Source: Triticum aestivum (lineage: Eukaryota > Streptophyta > Magnoliopsida > Poales > Poaceae). From it: a stretch of 64,000 bases of DNA. The notes under the pieces are model-generated. The model ran no database searches and had not been told where the DNA came from. It worked only from the letters and a program-made list of their open reading frames with translations. A program made the position numbers and the translations under genes. Every line of letters begins with the position of its first letter. Position 1 is the stretch's first letter. Positions 35,757 to 46,658 of this stretch are shown in pieces. The stretch lies in assembly GCF_018294505.1 (NCBI RefSeq), contig NC_057801.1, positions 436,644,201 to 436,708,200 of the forward strand. Direction: 5' to 3'.

Positions 35757-36936
35757 GCTACACTACTTTTTGGTACATCAGAATCCCAGTTTACAAGATA
35801 ATCCCCTCCACTACTTTTAACTCTTCCCCATGTTATTAGACATGTTTGAATTGTTGTTCAGATACATTGTTGGTTTCATGCATGTGAAGCAAAGTTTGTG
35901 ACATAAACGTCATGTTGGCTATCTACCTACATCCTTATCATGCCTTTGCAAATATAAAGACATGTTATCTATTTCAACTTGTTATGCATCATGATAGCAA
36001 TTGAAGAGTTTGTTATCGCTTCTAAGTAGCATTTGATTAACATTGTAACTCTTTTCGGTGAACTTATAAGGATTGGGTTCCTGCCCATTGGGTTTCGTCC
36101 ATTCTGCATGAACGGACGGTGTTCCATTTATTTCGTGCTTTCAGAAAAAAATGGGAGCAGCAACAGTAATCTGCTTGTCCCTTCTGCTTCTTCAGTCACT
36201 GGTATAAGATAATCCAGATCATGTGTTCCTTCAACTCTAATATTCTCCCCCCTCGTCCATTTTTAGTTTCTCTTGTCTAATTTTCTTGGCAGAGGTGAGG
36301 ACTAGACCCCTACACACAAATAATGACCGCCCTACATATCTCTAATTATGTGCACAAATTGTTTGCGGCTAGCTATCCTTAGTTGATCTCTTTCATGTCT
36401 CAAATTGCGTTCTTGTGGTTTTTGCAGGTCCATTAGGATTGCGGGAAGGAAGTATTCCATGGTCTGATTTGCCAGCCTGCCACTGCCTCTTTCCCCTGAC
36501 GGTGCATGTCCATGATGCCATTGTCATGCTTGATGAGATCAGGTGGTCGACCTTCTCGACCACTTGAGGCACCACCTCCTCCAGCATGTCCTCCACGACC
36601 ACGATCATTGACCTATTCCACAAAATCAGTGAAACACTTGCTACAAACTTGCACACATGGTTGGACTCCAACGGCCTTTTTTTACAATGAACTTAGGACC
36701 TGTAAGTGCATATGGAGTAAAATTTATGGTGTTGTAATGTGCATGTTCAAATCTGGAGAATGTATGTGTAGATTAATGACATATAAGTGGATGGAGTAAA
36801 CTATATGATGTCATAATGTACACGTTTAAATCTGGAGAATGTACGTGTACTTGTAACTTTGCTGCTCCTTCATGATTTTCTTCCAGGAACATCACTAAAC
36901 TCGTATGCTCATTCTCTCTTGAAGTGACACCTCTTA

Positions 36937-38019
36937 CAACGGCGGAGCTACGTAGAAGGCTGAGGGGGCCGTGGCCCCCCAACCAAAGTGCAATTTTTTT
37001 ACTAGGTAGTAATCGCCCTGCACTGCTGCTTTTAGATGGGCCATGTGCCCATGCACATACACGTAGAAGGCCACAAGCCTCTGGGATTATCATGCCTACG
37101 CACGAACCTGCTAGGGGCTCGGCTGCTTTGACTCTTTTTTCCCCAACCACACTCGTCGCTCGGGCACGGCTGCTCGCCTGCTACGTGATCCATCTATGAA
37201 CCAAGCTGCCACACTACCTCGACGCCGGCCCCAAGGAGAAGATCATGAGGGAGGAACAAAGGCATGCCTGAGATGATCATCTTATGCTCTTTGATACCGG
37301 CCAGTGGTCGTCGATGTCTGCCGGCCGGCGAGCCACCCCTTGTCGCTGGCTAGCCCCCATACAAATTTGTGTACTTGATTTTGTAAGTGCCATCCACCCA
37401 GCTCAAATACAACCCTAAACTACTGGATCCCTTTTTGCACCAACGACCAAGCCCTCTTAAGGTCTTCACGCACCAACTCGACTGCTTCTCAGTGCCATGC
37501 TTCACTCAACCAAGCCGACGGTGCCGCGACGGACGGCCTCGAGTCCTCGATGTTGGCCGGCCGTTGCCGAGGAGAATGCGAGGAGGTTAGGAGGAGCTCC
37601 GTGTTTGGGCCGGTGGCGTCGACTCCAGGGCCTGGGGGATCAAGGGCGCGCCCAGTATCAGCCACTGGCCGGTGATCACGGGTTTCTGTTGTTGTCGACT
37701 ACTTGAACTCTGGCGGGCCGGCCGCTTGAACCTGCAGAGTTTGTCTGAATTCTCTAACACCGAAAGCTTTGCTTGTACATCGACACTGCTCAGTATGAGT
37801 CAAAGTGGCTTTTCTTTTGTTGTTCCGTTGTGTGATTTGATGTAAGTTGAGATTTTTTTTGGTGATACCACTACAATTTTTTCTCTGTTAGTTAGTGGTT
37901 GATTGAATTGGAGTATACATATTATAAATTTGTTCTCTCAGTGGCAGTTGCTTACTACAGATATTTTTTTGTATTTTGGCCCCCCCCCCCCCAGACATTT
38001 TTGTCTAGCTCCGCCACTG
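36937..38019. mobile_element. hAT-like non-autonomous DNA transposon
   Basis: 1083 bp with terminal inverted repeats caacggcggagctac and, at the right end reversed, cagtggcggagctag. The flanking 8-bp duplication is acctctta (36929-36936) and tcctctta (38020-38027), 7 of 8 identical, as expected for hAT. A run of C residues (37980-37992) lies near the right end and 'ggccccccaacc' near the left. No transposase frame is present. It lies inside the Helitron-like element. Confidence 0.75.
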
Positions 38020-38616
38020 TCCTCTTAAAACCACAGTGCATGTGGGAATTGGCAGCCATATTTCATGAGAATTATTCATGCATTAAGCTACAGAGGAAAG
38101 GTATATATGTCTTGTTTATTGGATTACTGTTGTACAGGATGTGTCACGGGTTACTTTACACAGTCAACCCGGTTGCCTTCTTTGGACAGTAAGGTTTGGG
38201 TACATGGTGCCCCTTCTTTCAAATACTTAAAGATGTATTTTACTTAGTGTTAAATCCCAAGCATCTTGCACACCATTGTAAGAAGAAGCTTCGTCGGACC
38301 CTCATTAACCACTAAAAATCTATCTAAAATGAAAAGCTAACCCACTAAACAACTTCCTACTCTTACATGATACCATTGTACAATGTCTTCACCCATACAT
38401 ACTAAGCATTCGAGCTTGGAACTTTGAGTTGCTCCAAAGTACTCTCATTTTAGATCGCGCTAGATTATTAAAGTAGTACTTTAATTTCCTTCTCTTCAAC
38501 CATCAACATTATTTTCTACTTTGAAGGTACATTTCAAGAAAAAATGACATCATAAATTTCTATCAATCTATTGTAAAAATGGGCGGGCGCGGCAACGCGC
38601 GTCTTCAATGATCTAG

Positions 38617-40514
38617 TTCACAATAACATTTAGGTCTCATGTTTACTCATATCAACGGCATAATCAACTAGCGAGCAATAATAATAAATCTCAGATGACA
38701 ACACTTTCTCAAAACAATCATAATATGATATAATAAGATGGTGTCTCGCTAGCCCTTTCTGAGACCGCAAAACATAAATGCAGAGCACCCCTGAAGATCA
38801 AGGACTGACTAGACATTGTAATTCCTGGCAAAAGAGATCCAGTCACTGTCTACTCAATGTAAATTAATAGCAATGCATGCAAATGACAGTGGTGCTCTCC
38901 AGCTGGTGATTTTTAATAAGAGGATGATGACTCAACATAAAAGTAAATAGATAGGCCCTTCGCAGAGGGGAGCAGGGATTTGCAGAGGTGCCAGAGCTCG
39001 AGTTTTGAAATAGAGATAAATAATATTTTGAGCGGCATACTTTCATTGTCAACATAACAACCAAGAGATCTCGATATCTTCCATGCTACATACATTATAG
39101 GCGGTTCCCAAACAAAATGGTAAAGTTTATACTCCCCCACCACCAACGAGCACATTCCATGGCTGGCCCGAAATAATGGGTACCATCCAACTAACAACAA
39201 TCCTGGGGGAGTTTTGTTTGCAATTATTTTGATTTGATTTGAGCATGGGACTGGGCATCCCGTAACCGGACATTTTCTCATGAATGATGAGTGGAGTCCA
39301 CTCATCGTGAGAATAACCCACCTAGCATGGAAGATATAGACAACCCTAGTTGATACATGAGCTATTCGAGCATACAAAACAGAATTTCATTTGAAGGTTT
39401 AGAGTTTGGCACATACAAATTTACTTGGAACGGCAGGTAAATACCGCATATAGGTAGATATGGTGGACTCGTATGGAAAAACTTTGGGGTTTATGGAAGT
39501 GGATGCAAAAATAGTATTCCCGCTTAGTACAAGTGAAGGCTAGAAAGAGACTAGGAAACGACCAACTGGAGAGCGACAACAGTCATGAACATGCATTAAG
39601 ATTAACCAACAATGAGTGCAAGCATGAGTAGGATATAAATCACCATGAACATAAATATCCTAAAGGTTATGTTGATTTTGTTTCAACTACATGTGTGAAC
39701 ATGTGCCAAGTCAAGCCACTCGAATCATTCAAAGGAGGATACCACCCTATCATACCACATCACAACCATTTTAATAGCATGTTGGCATGCAAGGTAAACC
39801 ATTATAAACTCCTAGCTAATTAAGCATGGCATGAATAACTATAATCTCTAATTGCCATTGCAAACATGTTTCATTCATAATGGGTTGAATCAGGAATGAT
39901 GAACTAATCATATTTACAAAAATAAGATAGGTCGAGTTCATACCAGCTTCTCTCATCTCGATCATTTCATCATATATCGTCATTATTGCCTTTCACTTGC
40001 ACGACCGAACGGTGTGGATAATAATAATAGTGCACATGCATTGGAATAAGCTGGAAGCTGCAAGGATTTAATTCAAAGGAGAAGACAAGGTAATATGGGC
40101 TCTTGGTTAGATCAATAATAATACATATGACAGCCACTCAACATTTTCATCGTGGTCTTCTCCTCTCAACCCCCAAAGAAAAGAAAAGAAATACAAAGAA
40201 AAAGAAAACTATTTACACTGGAAAGCTCCCAACAAGCAAAAGAAGAATGAGAAATCTTTTTGGGTTTTCTTTTAATAGTACTACTACTACTACAAGCATG
40301 GAAAGTAAACTAGCTAAAAGCTGCAACTAATTTTTTGGTTTTTCTCAAAGTTTTCCAAACACATAAGAAGAAAGCAAGAAAATAAAATAAACTAGCATGG
40401 ATAATACAATGAAAAAGTATGAGCACCGACAACTAGAATGAGTGTGTGAACATGAATGTAATGTCGGTGGGAAATACATACTCCCCCAAGCTTAGGCTTT
40501 TGGCCTAAGTTGGT
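38617..40514. other. Element D non-coding 3' region
   Basis: About 1.9 kb between the Helitron and the ATHILA ORF1-like frame. No frame is convincing. Small minus-strand frames near 38913-39377 have no family features. The region belongs to D, because the sequence resumes the interior seen at 34203-34358. Confidence 0.65.
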
Positions 40515-41447
40515 CTATGCCCATGGATCGAAGTGATCCTCTCTGGTGTACTGAGGAGGGTCCTCGGGGTGCCACTGGTTAGCGAGCTCCTCCGGATCCC
40601 ACTGATATGGATCAAGTGGTGGCTCTGGCTCAGGCTCTGGGACTCGTGTCAGCTCCCAGTATGCATAAATGTCCTCGGGCAGGATGAGGTATGTGCATGA
40701 ATGTATATTAAACAAAGAGGGTGCGGGCAAGATAATAGTCTCACACTTAGTTTTAGCAAATATCAAGTTATACATAAGTATCTTCTTCTTATTTTTAACA
40801 ATAAAGTCATGTGCTACCATACTCTTATAGTCTTGCAAAATAGTGGGCAGAAACTTTTCCTCTTTCTCATAATGCCTAATAGGTATCTCAAAGTGTTTAG
40901 CAAGGTGTGAAGCAAAGATACCTCCGAAGATGGGGCCCTTTGTATGGTTCAGACTTAACCGTTTAACAACAATAGTGCCTAAACTGAAAGTTGTATCAGA
41001 AAATAAAGCATGGCGCAAAATAGCAAGGTCAAGAGCACTGAGGTTCCCACTGTTCCTGCGACCAATTAAGCATCTACTAGCAAATATTGCAAAGTAACGT
41101 AGAACAGGAAAATGTACACTAGTAGTCCTTGCATCTAAAACTTTTCTCGTTTCCCCTACAACAATTCTATCAATAAATTCATCCACATCACTAGGATGTG
41201 GTTCCTTGATGCTGCCCTCAAAGGGCAACTTGCAAACCACACAAAAATCATATAGTGACATCTCCTTAAACTCATCATGTAAATAAAACTCCACTGAAGG
41301 TGGTGATTTTCTAGCATGGAAATTAAAGTTTTGCATGAAAATATTAGTGAGTAGGAGATATTGTTCACACTGGTCGTGGAGGAAGTCGGTGAGGCCTGCA
41401 TTCTCAGCCAAATAATAAAAGTTGTCATGAATTCTAACGGCTCTCAA
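40515..41447 (-). CDS. ATHILA ORF1-like protein of element D
   Basis: An intact 310-codon frame, ATG at 41447 and TAG at 40515. The body carries VLRYFAIFASRCLIGRRNSG, then LSLNHTKGPIFGGIFASHLA, patterns I recall from the plant ATHILA ORF-1 family. The tail is Pro/Glu/Trp rich (EPEPEPPLDPYQWDPEEL). There is no membrane segment, so it does not look like an envelope protein even though it sits where Athila elements carry an env-like gene. Function is unknown. It remains open although D's gag is full of stops and its LTRs differ by about 8%. Confidence 0.7.
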   Translation of the reverse strand: MRAVRIHDNFYYLAENAGLTDFLHDQCEQYLLLTNIFMQNFNFHARKSPPSVEFYLHDEFKEMSLYDFCVVCKLPFEGSIKEPHPSDVDEFIDRIVVGETRKVLDARTTSVHFPVLRYFAIFASRCLIGRRNSGNLSALDLAILRHALFSDTTFSLGTIVVKRLSLNHTKGPIFGGIFASHLAKHFEIPIRHYEKEEKFLPTILQDYKSMVAHDFIVKNKKKILMYNLIFAKTKCETIILPAPSLFNIHSCTYLILPEDIYAYWELTRVPEPEPEPPLDPYQWDPEELANQWHPEDPPQYTREDHFDPWA

Positions 41448-41975
41448 GAGTGCATCACAAGGCCATTCGCACGGCCGGACCTCTGTCGTGCGAGGAAGAT
41501 TCTACTTAGGCTCTTTGTTCTCTTCATTCTGCTTATCCTTCGAGCTTCGGCTTGAGGAGCCTCTAAACAATCTCTTCATCATTTTCTTCCTCTGAAAAAT
41601 TTCTGAAATTTTTAGTGACTCAATATAAAAGTGAACCAAACTCCACAAGATTGATAGAAACTACTCCCACAAGTGCCTAGAGGCTATATCATGGATTGAA
41701 ACTACTTTGGACCATATAAATTTGACATGCAAGCTCAAGAACAGGGTCACCTCAGCAGCAAAAATTTGCAATAAATAAAGCACTAGAACAAAAACTAATT
41801 GGACCATTGGAGGAGTCACATACCAAAGAACAATCCCCCAAAGCAGTTTTTTGAATGGAGCTTTGAGAAAGGAGATCAAAAATGGCAACAAAACAAACAA
41901 GAACACGGTTTGAGCTACAGGGTGATTTTTTCTGGAGGAAGATGAAGTGTGTGGGTGGTGGAATAAGTGGAGGGG
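41448..41975. other. Element D spacer left of the solo LTR
   Basis: About 530 bp with no coding signal; short frames such as 41661-41906 (minus) are hydrophobic chance frames. The sequence continues D directly to the target site tccac at 41976-41980. Confidence 0.6.
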
Positions 41976-42235
41976 TCCACTATTGGGTTATGCGGTAATT
42001 TCAAAATTTTCCTACGATCACACAAGATCTATCTAGGCGATGCATAGCAAAGAGAGGGGAGAGTGTGTCCACATACCCTCGTAGACCAAAAGCAGAAGCA
42101 TTTCAATAACACGGTTTATGTAGTCGAACTTCTTCGTGATCCAACCGATCAAGTACCGAACGTACAACACCTACGTGTTCAGCACACGTTCAACTTGATG
42201 ACATCCCTCGTGCTCTTGATCCAGTTGAGGACGAG

Positions 42236-42708
42236 TGTCGGTGTCAAAACCGGCGAATCTCGGGTAGGGGGTCCTGAACTGTGCATCTAGGCGGATGGTA
42301 ACAGGAGACAAGGGACACAATGTTTTACCCAGGTTCGGGCCCTCTTGATGGAGGTAAAACCCTACGTCCTGCTTGATTGATTTTGATGATGTGGGTATTA
42401 CAAGAGTAGATCTACCACGAGATCAAGGAGGCTAAACCCTAGAAGCTAGCCTATGGTATGATTGTTGTTCGTCCTACGGACTAAAGCCATCCGGTTTATA
42501 TAGACACCGGAGAGGGCTAGGGTTACACAGAGTCGGTTACAATGGTAGGAGATCTACATATCCGTATCGCCAAGCTTGCCTTCCACGCCAAGGAAAGTCC
42601 CATCCGGACACGGGACGAAGTCTTCAATCTTGTATCTTCATAGTCTTGGAGTCCGGCCAACGATGATAGTTCGGCTGTCCGGACACCCCCTAGTCCGGGA
42701 CTCCCTCA
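42236..42708 (-). repeat. 3' LTR of element C
   Basis: 473 bp, tgtcggtgtc...ctccctca on the plus strand. It is followed by gtagcccccgaaccagg, the reversed polypurine tract GGTTCGGGGGCTAC of the element. Confidence 0.92.
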
Positions 42709-42945
42709 GTAGCCCCCGAACCAGGCTTCAATGACGACGAGTCCGGCGCGTATATTGTCTTTGGCGTTTGCAAGGCGGGTTCTCCTCCATATTCCATGTG
42801 TTTACTGAACAGTGTCCGGTTTCCTTATAAATGTTGCGCTCCTTGGCTTCTACGTCCAATAATGGCCCTCTTCCACGTGTCGTATGAAATGCGAAAAGCC
42901 AGGGTATTCTTACATTTTACCCCCTAGCCGCGCGAATAAGGTGCC

Positions 42946-42953
42946 TATAAGAG
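42946..42953 (+). promoter_or_regulatory. TATA box of element C antisense gene
   Basis: tataagag lies 90 bp before the ATG at 43036, the same distance as in element B. The following leader, gatccagatccgaatcacac, is also conserved between the two (gatttagatctgaatcacac in B). Confidence 0.7.
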
Positions 42954-43035
42954 AGGCGAGGATCCAGATCCGAATCACACCATCCTGCTTCCGCAAGTTC
43001 TCATCGAAGCGCATCCGACAAAAATCCATTCCAAC

Positions 43036-45816
43036 ATGGACAGTCGACGCTTCTCCTCCTCTCGCGCTCCCAGTCCTCAGCCAGGAGATTGGAGGAGATG
43101 TTCGGTCCCGCATAGCGAGTTAGTGACGCTCCAAGCAGAGGGATATCTTCCCCCAGCCTTTATGGTTCCGGTTCGAGCCGGCCTGGCCACCTACAAGGGC
43201 GGGAAGCAGGCGGAGAGCGTCCCCAATCCCTCCAAAGGAGAGCGGGTATGCTTCGTCCCCTACCTAATAAGGGGACTCGGATTTCCCATACATCCGTTTC
43301 TCCGGGGGCTCCTGGAGTTCTATGGACTCCAACTTCACCACCTCACACCTGCCTCCATCTTGCACATCGCGGGCTTTGTAGCTCTTTGTGAGCTGTTCTT
43401 GGGCATCGAGCCCCATTTTGTGTTGTGGAAGAGATTGTTTTGCCTCGTACCCCGTTCTCACGAGGGGTCGATATATCAAGTGGGCGGAGCCGAAATATGG
43501 CGCATCGCCGGGACCGGATATCTATCCGGAACCCCGAAGAAGGCATCCGAAGACTGGCCTTTGGAATGGTTCTATATGGAAGACGCCCCGCTGCCGGATC
43601 CAGTTCGGATCGGCCTCCCGGAGTTTAGCAACGCTCCTATGAGAAAACGCCTGAGTTGGCGCCCGCGGAGCCCTCGACGGGAGGATGATAGGAGCGTCCA
43701 ATATCTGATGGGCCGGATAAGGTTACTGGCCCATTTCGGACTGACCATGATTGGAGTCATGGCCACATGCATTATGCGAGGGGTGCAGCCGCTCCAATAT
43801 AGGGGCCACCCCGTGTGGGATTTCAACGGGGAGAATGACGCCACCCCTCATGGCCGCAAGGGGCCGGGATCGGCCGCCGATCTGGTGAAGATCCTGTCCG
43901 GCTTGTACAAGGGGGAGAGGGAGGACTTCCTCCGCACGAGTCCATTGAATGGATTCTCCATGAATAACCCTCAGAGCTGGGTAAGCGGACGTTTATGTAT
44001 CCGATCCGTGCTTTCAAAGATAAGTGTCTTACTTTATGATTTCGACGCAGGAACTGCGCCGGGATGTGGAGGGCATAGAAAGCCCGACTCCACAACCCGA
44101 GGATCCGGGAAGATCCCTTGACCCGGCCTCTGGAGAGGATCCGGACATAATGGTGGAACTGATTGACGGGGTGTTCCACCAGCTCAGCATAGACAACGCT
44201 CTAGTCGCCATTACGGCTGATTACCCCGGTTTATCTCCGGCTTCCCAGGTGAGTACGACCGAAGTCCTGACACCATTACTTTTTTAATGCTTATTTCTGA
44301 CCATCGTGTACCAACGGTGCTTCGTAGGAGGTGCCTTTACGGCGGGAAGCCGAGCCCGCGGCGACTGACCAACCAGGGTCAGTGCGGCCCAGTAGGCCGA
44401 AGAGGAGTGCAGCGCGAATCGAAACATCGCCGCAAAGGTATGGCGCACCATTGTCTTTAAGGGAAAGACTCCTGGGGGTATATTAATGCTCATGATTCTT
44501 CTAGGAGAAAGAACGCTCGCCAGGCTATGCCCGGGGAGGTTGCCAACCAGGCCTCCGCCAGCCAGGCTCCAACACCTGGTCCGGAGGGGGAGGCGAGCGC
44601 AAGGCGTGAGCCGAATGCTCCTCCAACGGAGGATGCTGACAGGTTGTCCGCCACCAGGTCTGAGGTGGAGAGCGCGATGAATCACAGGCATCGTCGGACA
44701 GTTCTTCGTGACGCGTGTTTCTCCCCCGAGGCGTTGAATGCCTTTAATGCGGGAGACGCGCACCTCCGTGCTGCTCAAGATGGTTTAACCAGAGCCACGG
44801 AGCAGTATGTGAAAGACATACGGGTGGGGAATTTTAATAGCTATATATGCCAGTAGCCTCCGAGACTTAAAGTAGTTAAACTAACTGATTTAAGGATCAT
44901 TTGTTATGTAGGATCTTACGGAGAAGAATACCCACCTATCCCAGGAGCTTCAAGAATGCAAGGCCCAACTTGAGGCCGCACTAGCCGCCGCCGGGGGAGC
45001 CACAGAGACCCCCTCTAGTAATACATATTTCAAAAAGATAAGTAGTTTATGAAGTGCGGCGTGTGCATCTAGTCTGACAATAATATTGCAGAGGGTGCCG
45101 GACTAGATCCGGACAAGCAACATCTGCTGCGCCAGCTAAAGGCCGGCGAGAAGGTGCTTATGAGGTGCAGCAGGAGAGGAACAAACTCCAAGATGCCAAC
45201 ACCCAGTTGGGCGAAGAACTAAAAGGTGTTCGGGTCCAGCTGTCTAACTCCGTAAAGGAGAATCAGCGGCTTTGTCGTGGCATTTATAGTAAGTGTTTGA
45301 GCAAACTCTTTTGAAAAGAAGAGTTCGGCGAGGAAGTCGATTGACAGAAATGTGTCTGTAGGTGTGCTCACGGGTCGTCCGGCGGAGGAAATGCCTGGTT
45401 CCACGGGTGACCTTCTTCCCGAGCTGCTGCAACTGCACGAACATGTCCGGCAGGCGATGAGCGGCGTCGTTTAGGCCTTATGGCCTTCCGTCTCCCTACC
45501 CGAGGGTCTTGGAGGGCTTGCTGAGAAGCTTTAGGGAGTACGGCAGCGCTTCCATCTGTGGAAGATATCGGCCTACCGGCAAGGCACCAGGGAGGCCTGG
45601 GCCATGGTGAAGACGCGGTATACGAAGGGTGTTCCAAACCACATAGCCGAGGTCGGACCTGTGGGGCCCGATGGGATGGAGATCCCCGTGAGCCTGATGT
45701 ACGGCCAAGTAGAGTTGGCCGCGAAATATTCCCAACGGGACTGTAAACTAGACAACCTGTTAGATGGGATTGAAGAGGAGTACAATCAGTCAGTTAGACG
45801 ATGTAATTTAAAATGA
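43036..45816 (+). pseudogene. Antisense spliced gene of element C, putative gypsy-type transposon family protein
   Basis: Exon 1 (43036-43980, 315 codons) ends at ctgg|gtaagc. Exon 2 (44051-44248, 66 codons) follows acgcag and ends ccag|gtgagt, exon 3 is 44328-44437 and exon 4 starts at 44505. Further exons lead to a last exon ending at 45816. Exons 1 and 2 join in frame. The N-terminal domain carries HPFLRGLLEFYGLQLHHLTP and WRPRSPRRE; exon 4 is charged and ends near EQYVKDIR; later exons are coiled-coil-like. The last exon has an in-frame TAG near 45474 and another near 45532, so this copy is probably broken late. It reads against pol. It is unlike gag, pol or env, and its role is unproven. 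Confidence 0.75.
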
Positions 45817-46658
45817 CATGTAAAATGCCTTCTAGCCGGATTGTAGATCGTTTGTCTTTGCGGACCTTTTCGCTTCAACCTCGGGACCCAACAGTCCGGA
45901 GTGTGTCCGAATACCCTCACGGTTATACAAAAACCGGGGCATGCATGGAGACCAGGCGTAGGGGTCATAAGTGCTTTATCAGACAAGTGCCCAACTAGCT
46001 ATGTTATATTACATGGTTAGTAAGAAACATCTTCCAGGGAGAATAGTTCCGTTAGGGGTTCCTTTCCCTGGGAGGCATGCCCTAAAGTGCATGTCCAGAC
46101 TGCAAAAAGAGCAGAAAAAGCATCTGGGGGCAGATAAATAAATAAGTAATAAATCATCTTTCAAGTCACCGACCGAATATTCCCTTAAGAACGCTAGCCT
46201 TCGGCTTCACCTAGTCTGAGGTACACATCCGGCTGACCCGGCAGTAACAATCACAGAGGTGCTCCCTTACCTCCTGGCCGAACAATCGGGAACGTAGGGG
46301 TAAGCACAGGAGCCAGGCAACCCAGCTTGGCCAAAACTTAAGTCATATCGATGCATATAATGGTGAGTAAAAGGTACATGCGGAAGTATGACACATGTGT
46401 TGGGCATTAAGCCCGCATAAATAAGCTTTTGTTAAAGAAGCCCCCAGGTATAACGAGTGCGAGTAGCACATCGATTGTGTGCGAACAATGCGCAGATCAG
46501 CCCTTGAAGGCTTTTACTGAAAGAGGGAGGAAAAAGGAGGGAAACAAAAGATAGCGAAAAAATATGAAAGGTGGACGGAGGAAGGAGACGAACTCTGAGT
46601 CTGGCACTTAGGCGTAGAATCTTCGGAGACGGGCTGCGTTCCATGGGTTCGGCTCGAG
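45817..46658. other. Convergent spacer between antisense gene and pol of element C
   Basis: 842 bp without a long frame, homologous to 10424-11260 in element B. The two transcription units end facing each other across it. Confidence 0.65.

Larger units (their letters stand above)
34359..38616 (+). mobile_element. Helitron-like element with gene fragments
   Basis: Inserted in D's interior between 'aaccata' and 'ttcacaataaca', without a target duplication. The right end has the Helitron 3' signature: a GC hairpin gcgcg-gcaa-cgcgc (about 38587-38600), 12 bases, then CTAG (38613-38616) followed by T. The left end is less certain, because it reads ttaagg rather than the canonical TC. The 4.26-kb content differs from D: a GC-rich, proline-coding stretch (34550-34900), intron-like T-rich DNA, and an exon-like piece at 35607-35756. 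No Rep/helicase frame is present, so it is non-autonomous. Confidence 0.6.

Noticed and set aside
36937..38019. Host gene between 37200 and 37730
   Set aside because: The frames are short, in GC-rich DNA, and lie inside a hAT-like element with terminal repeats and an 8-bp duplication.
40515..41447. Envelope gene in D
   Set aside because: No signal peptide or transmembrane segment; the motifs fit the ATHILA ORF1 family.
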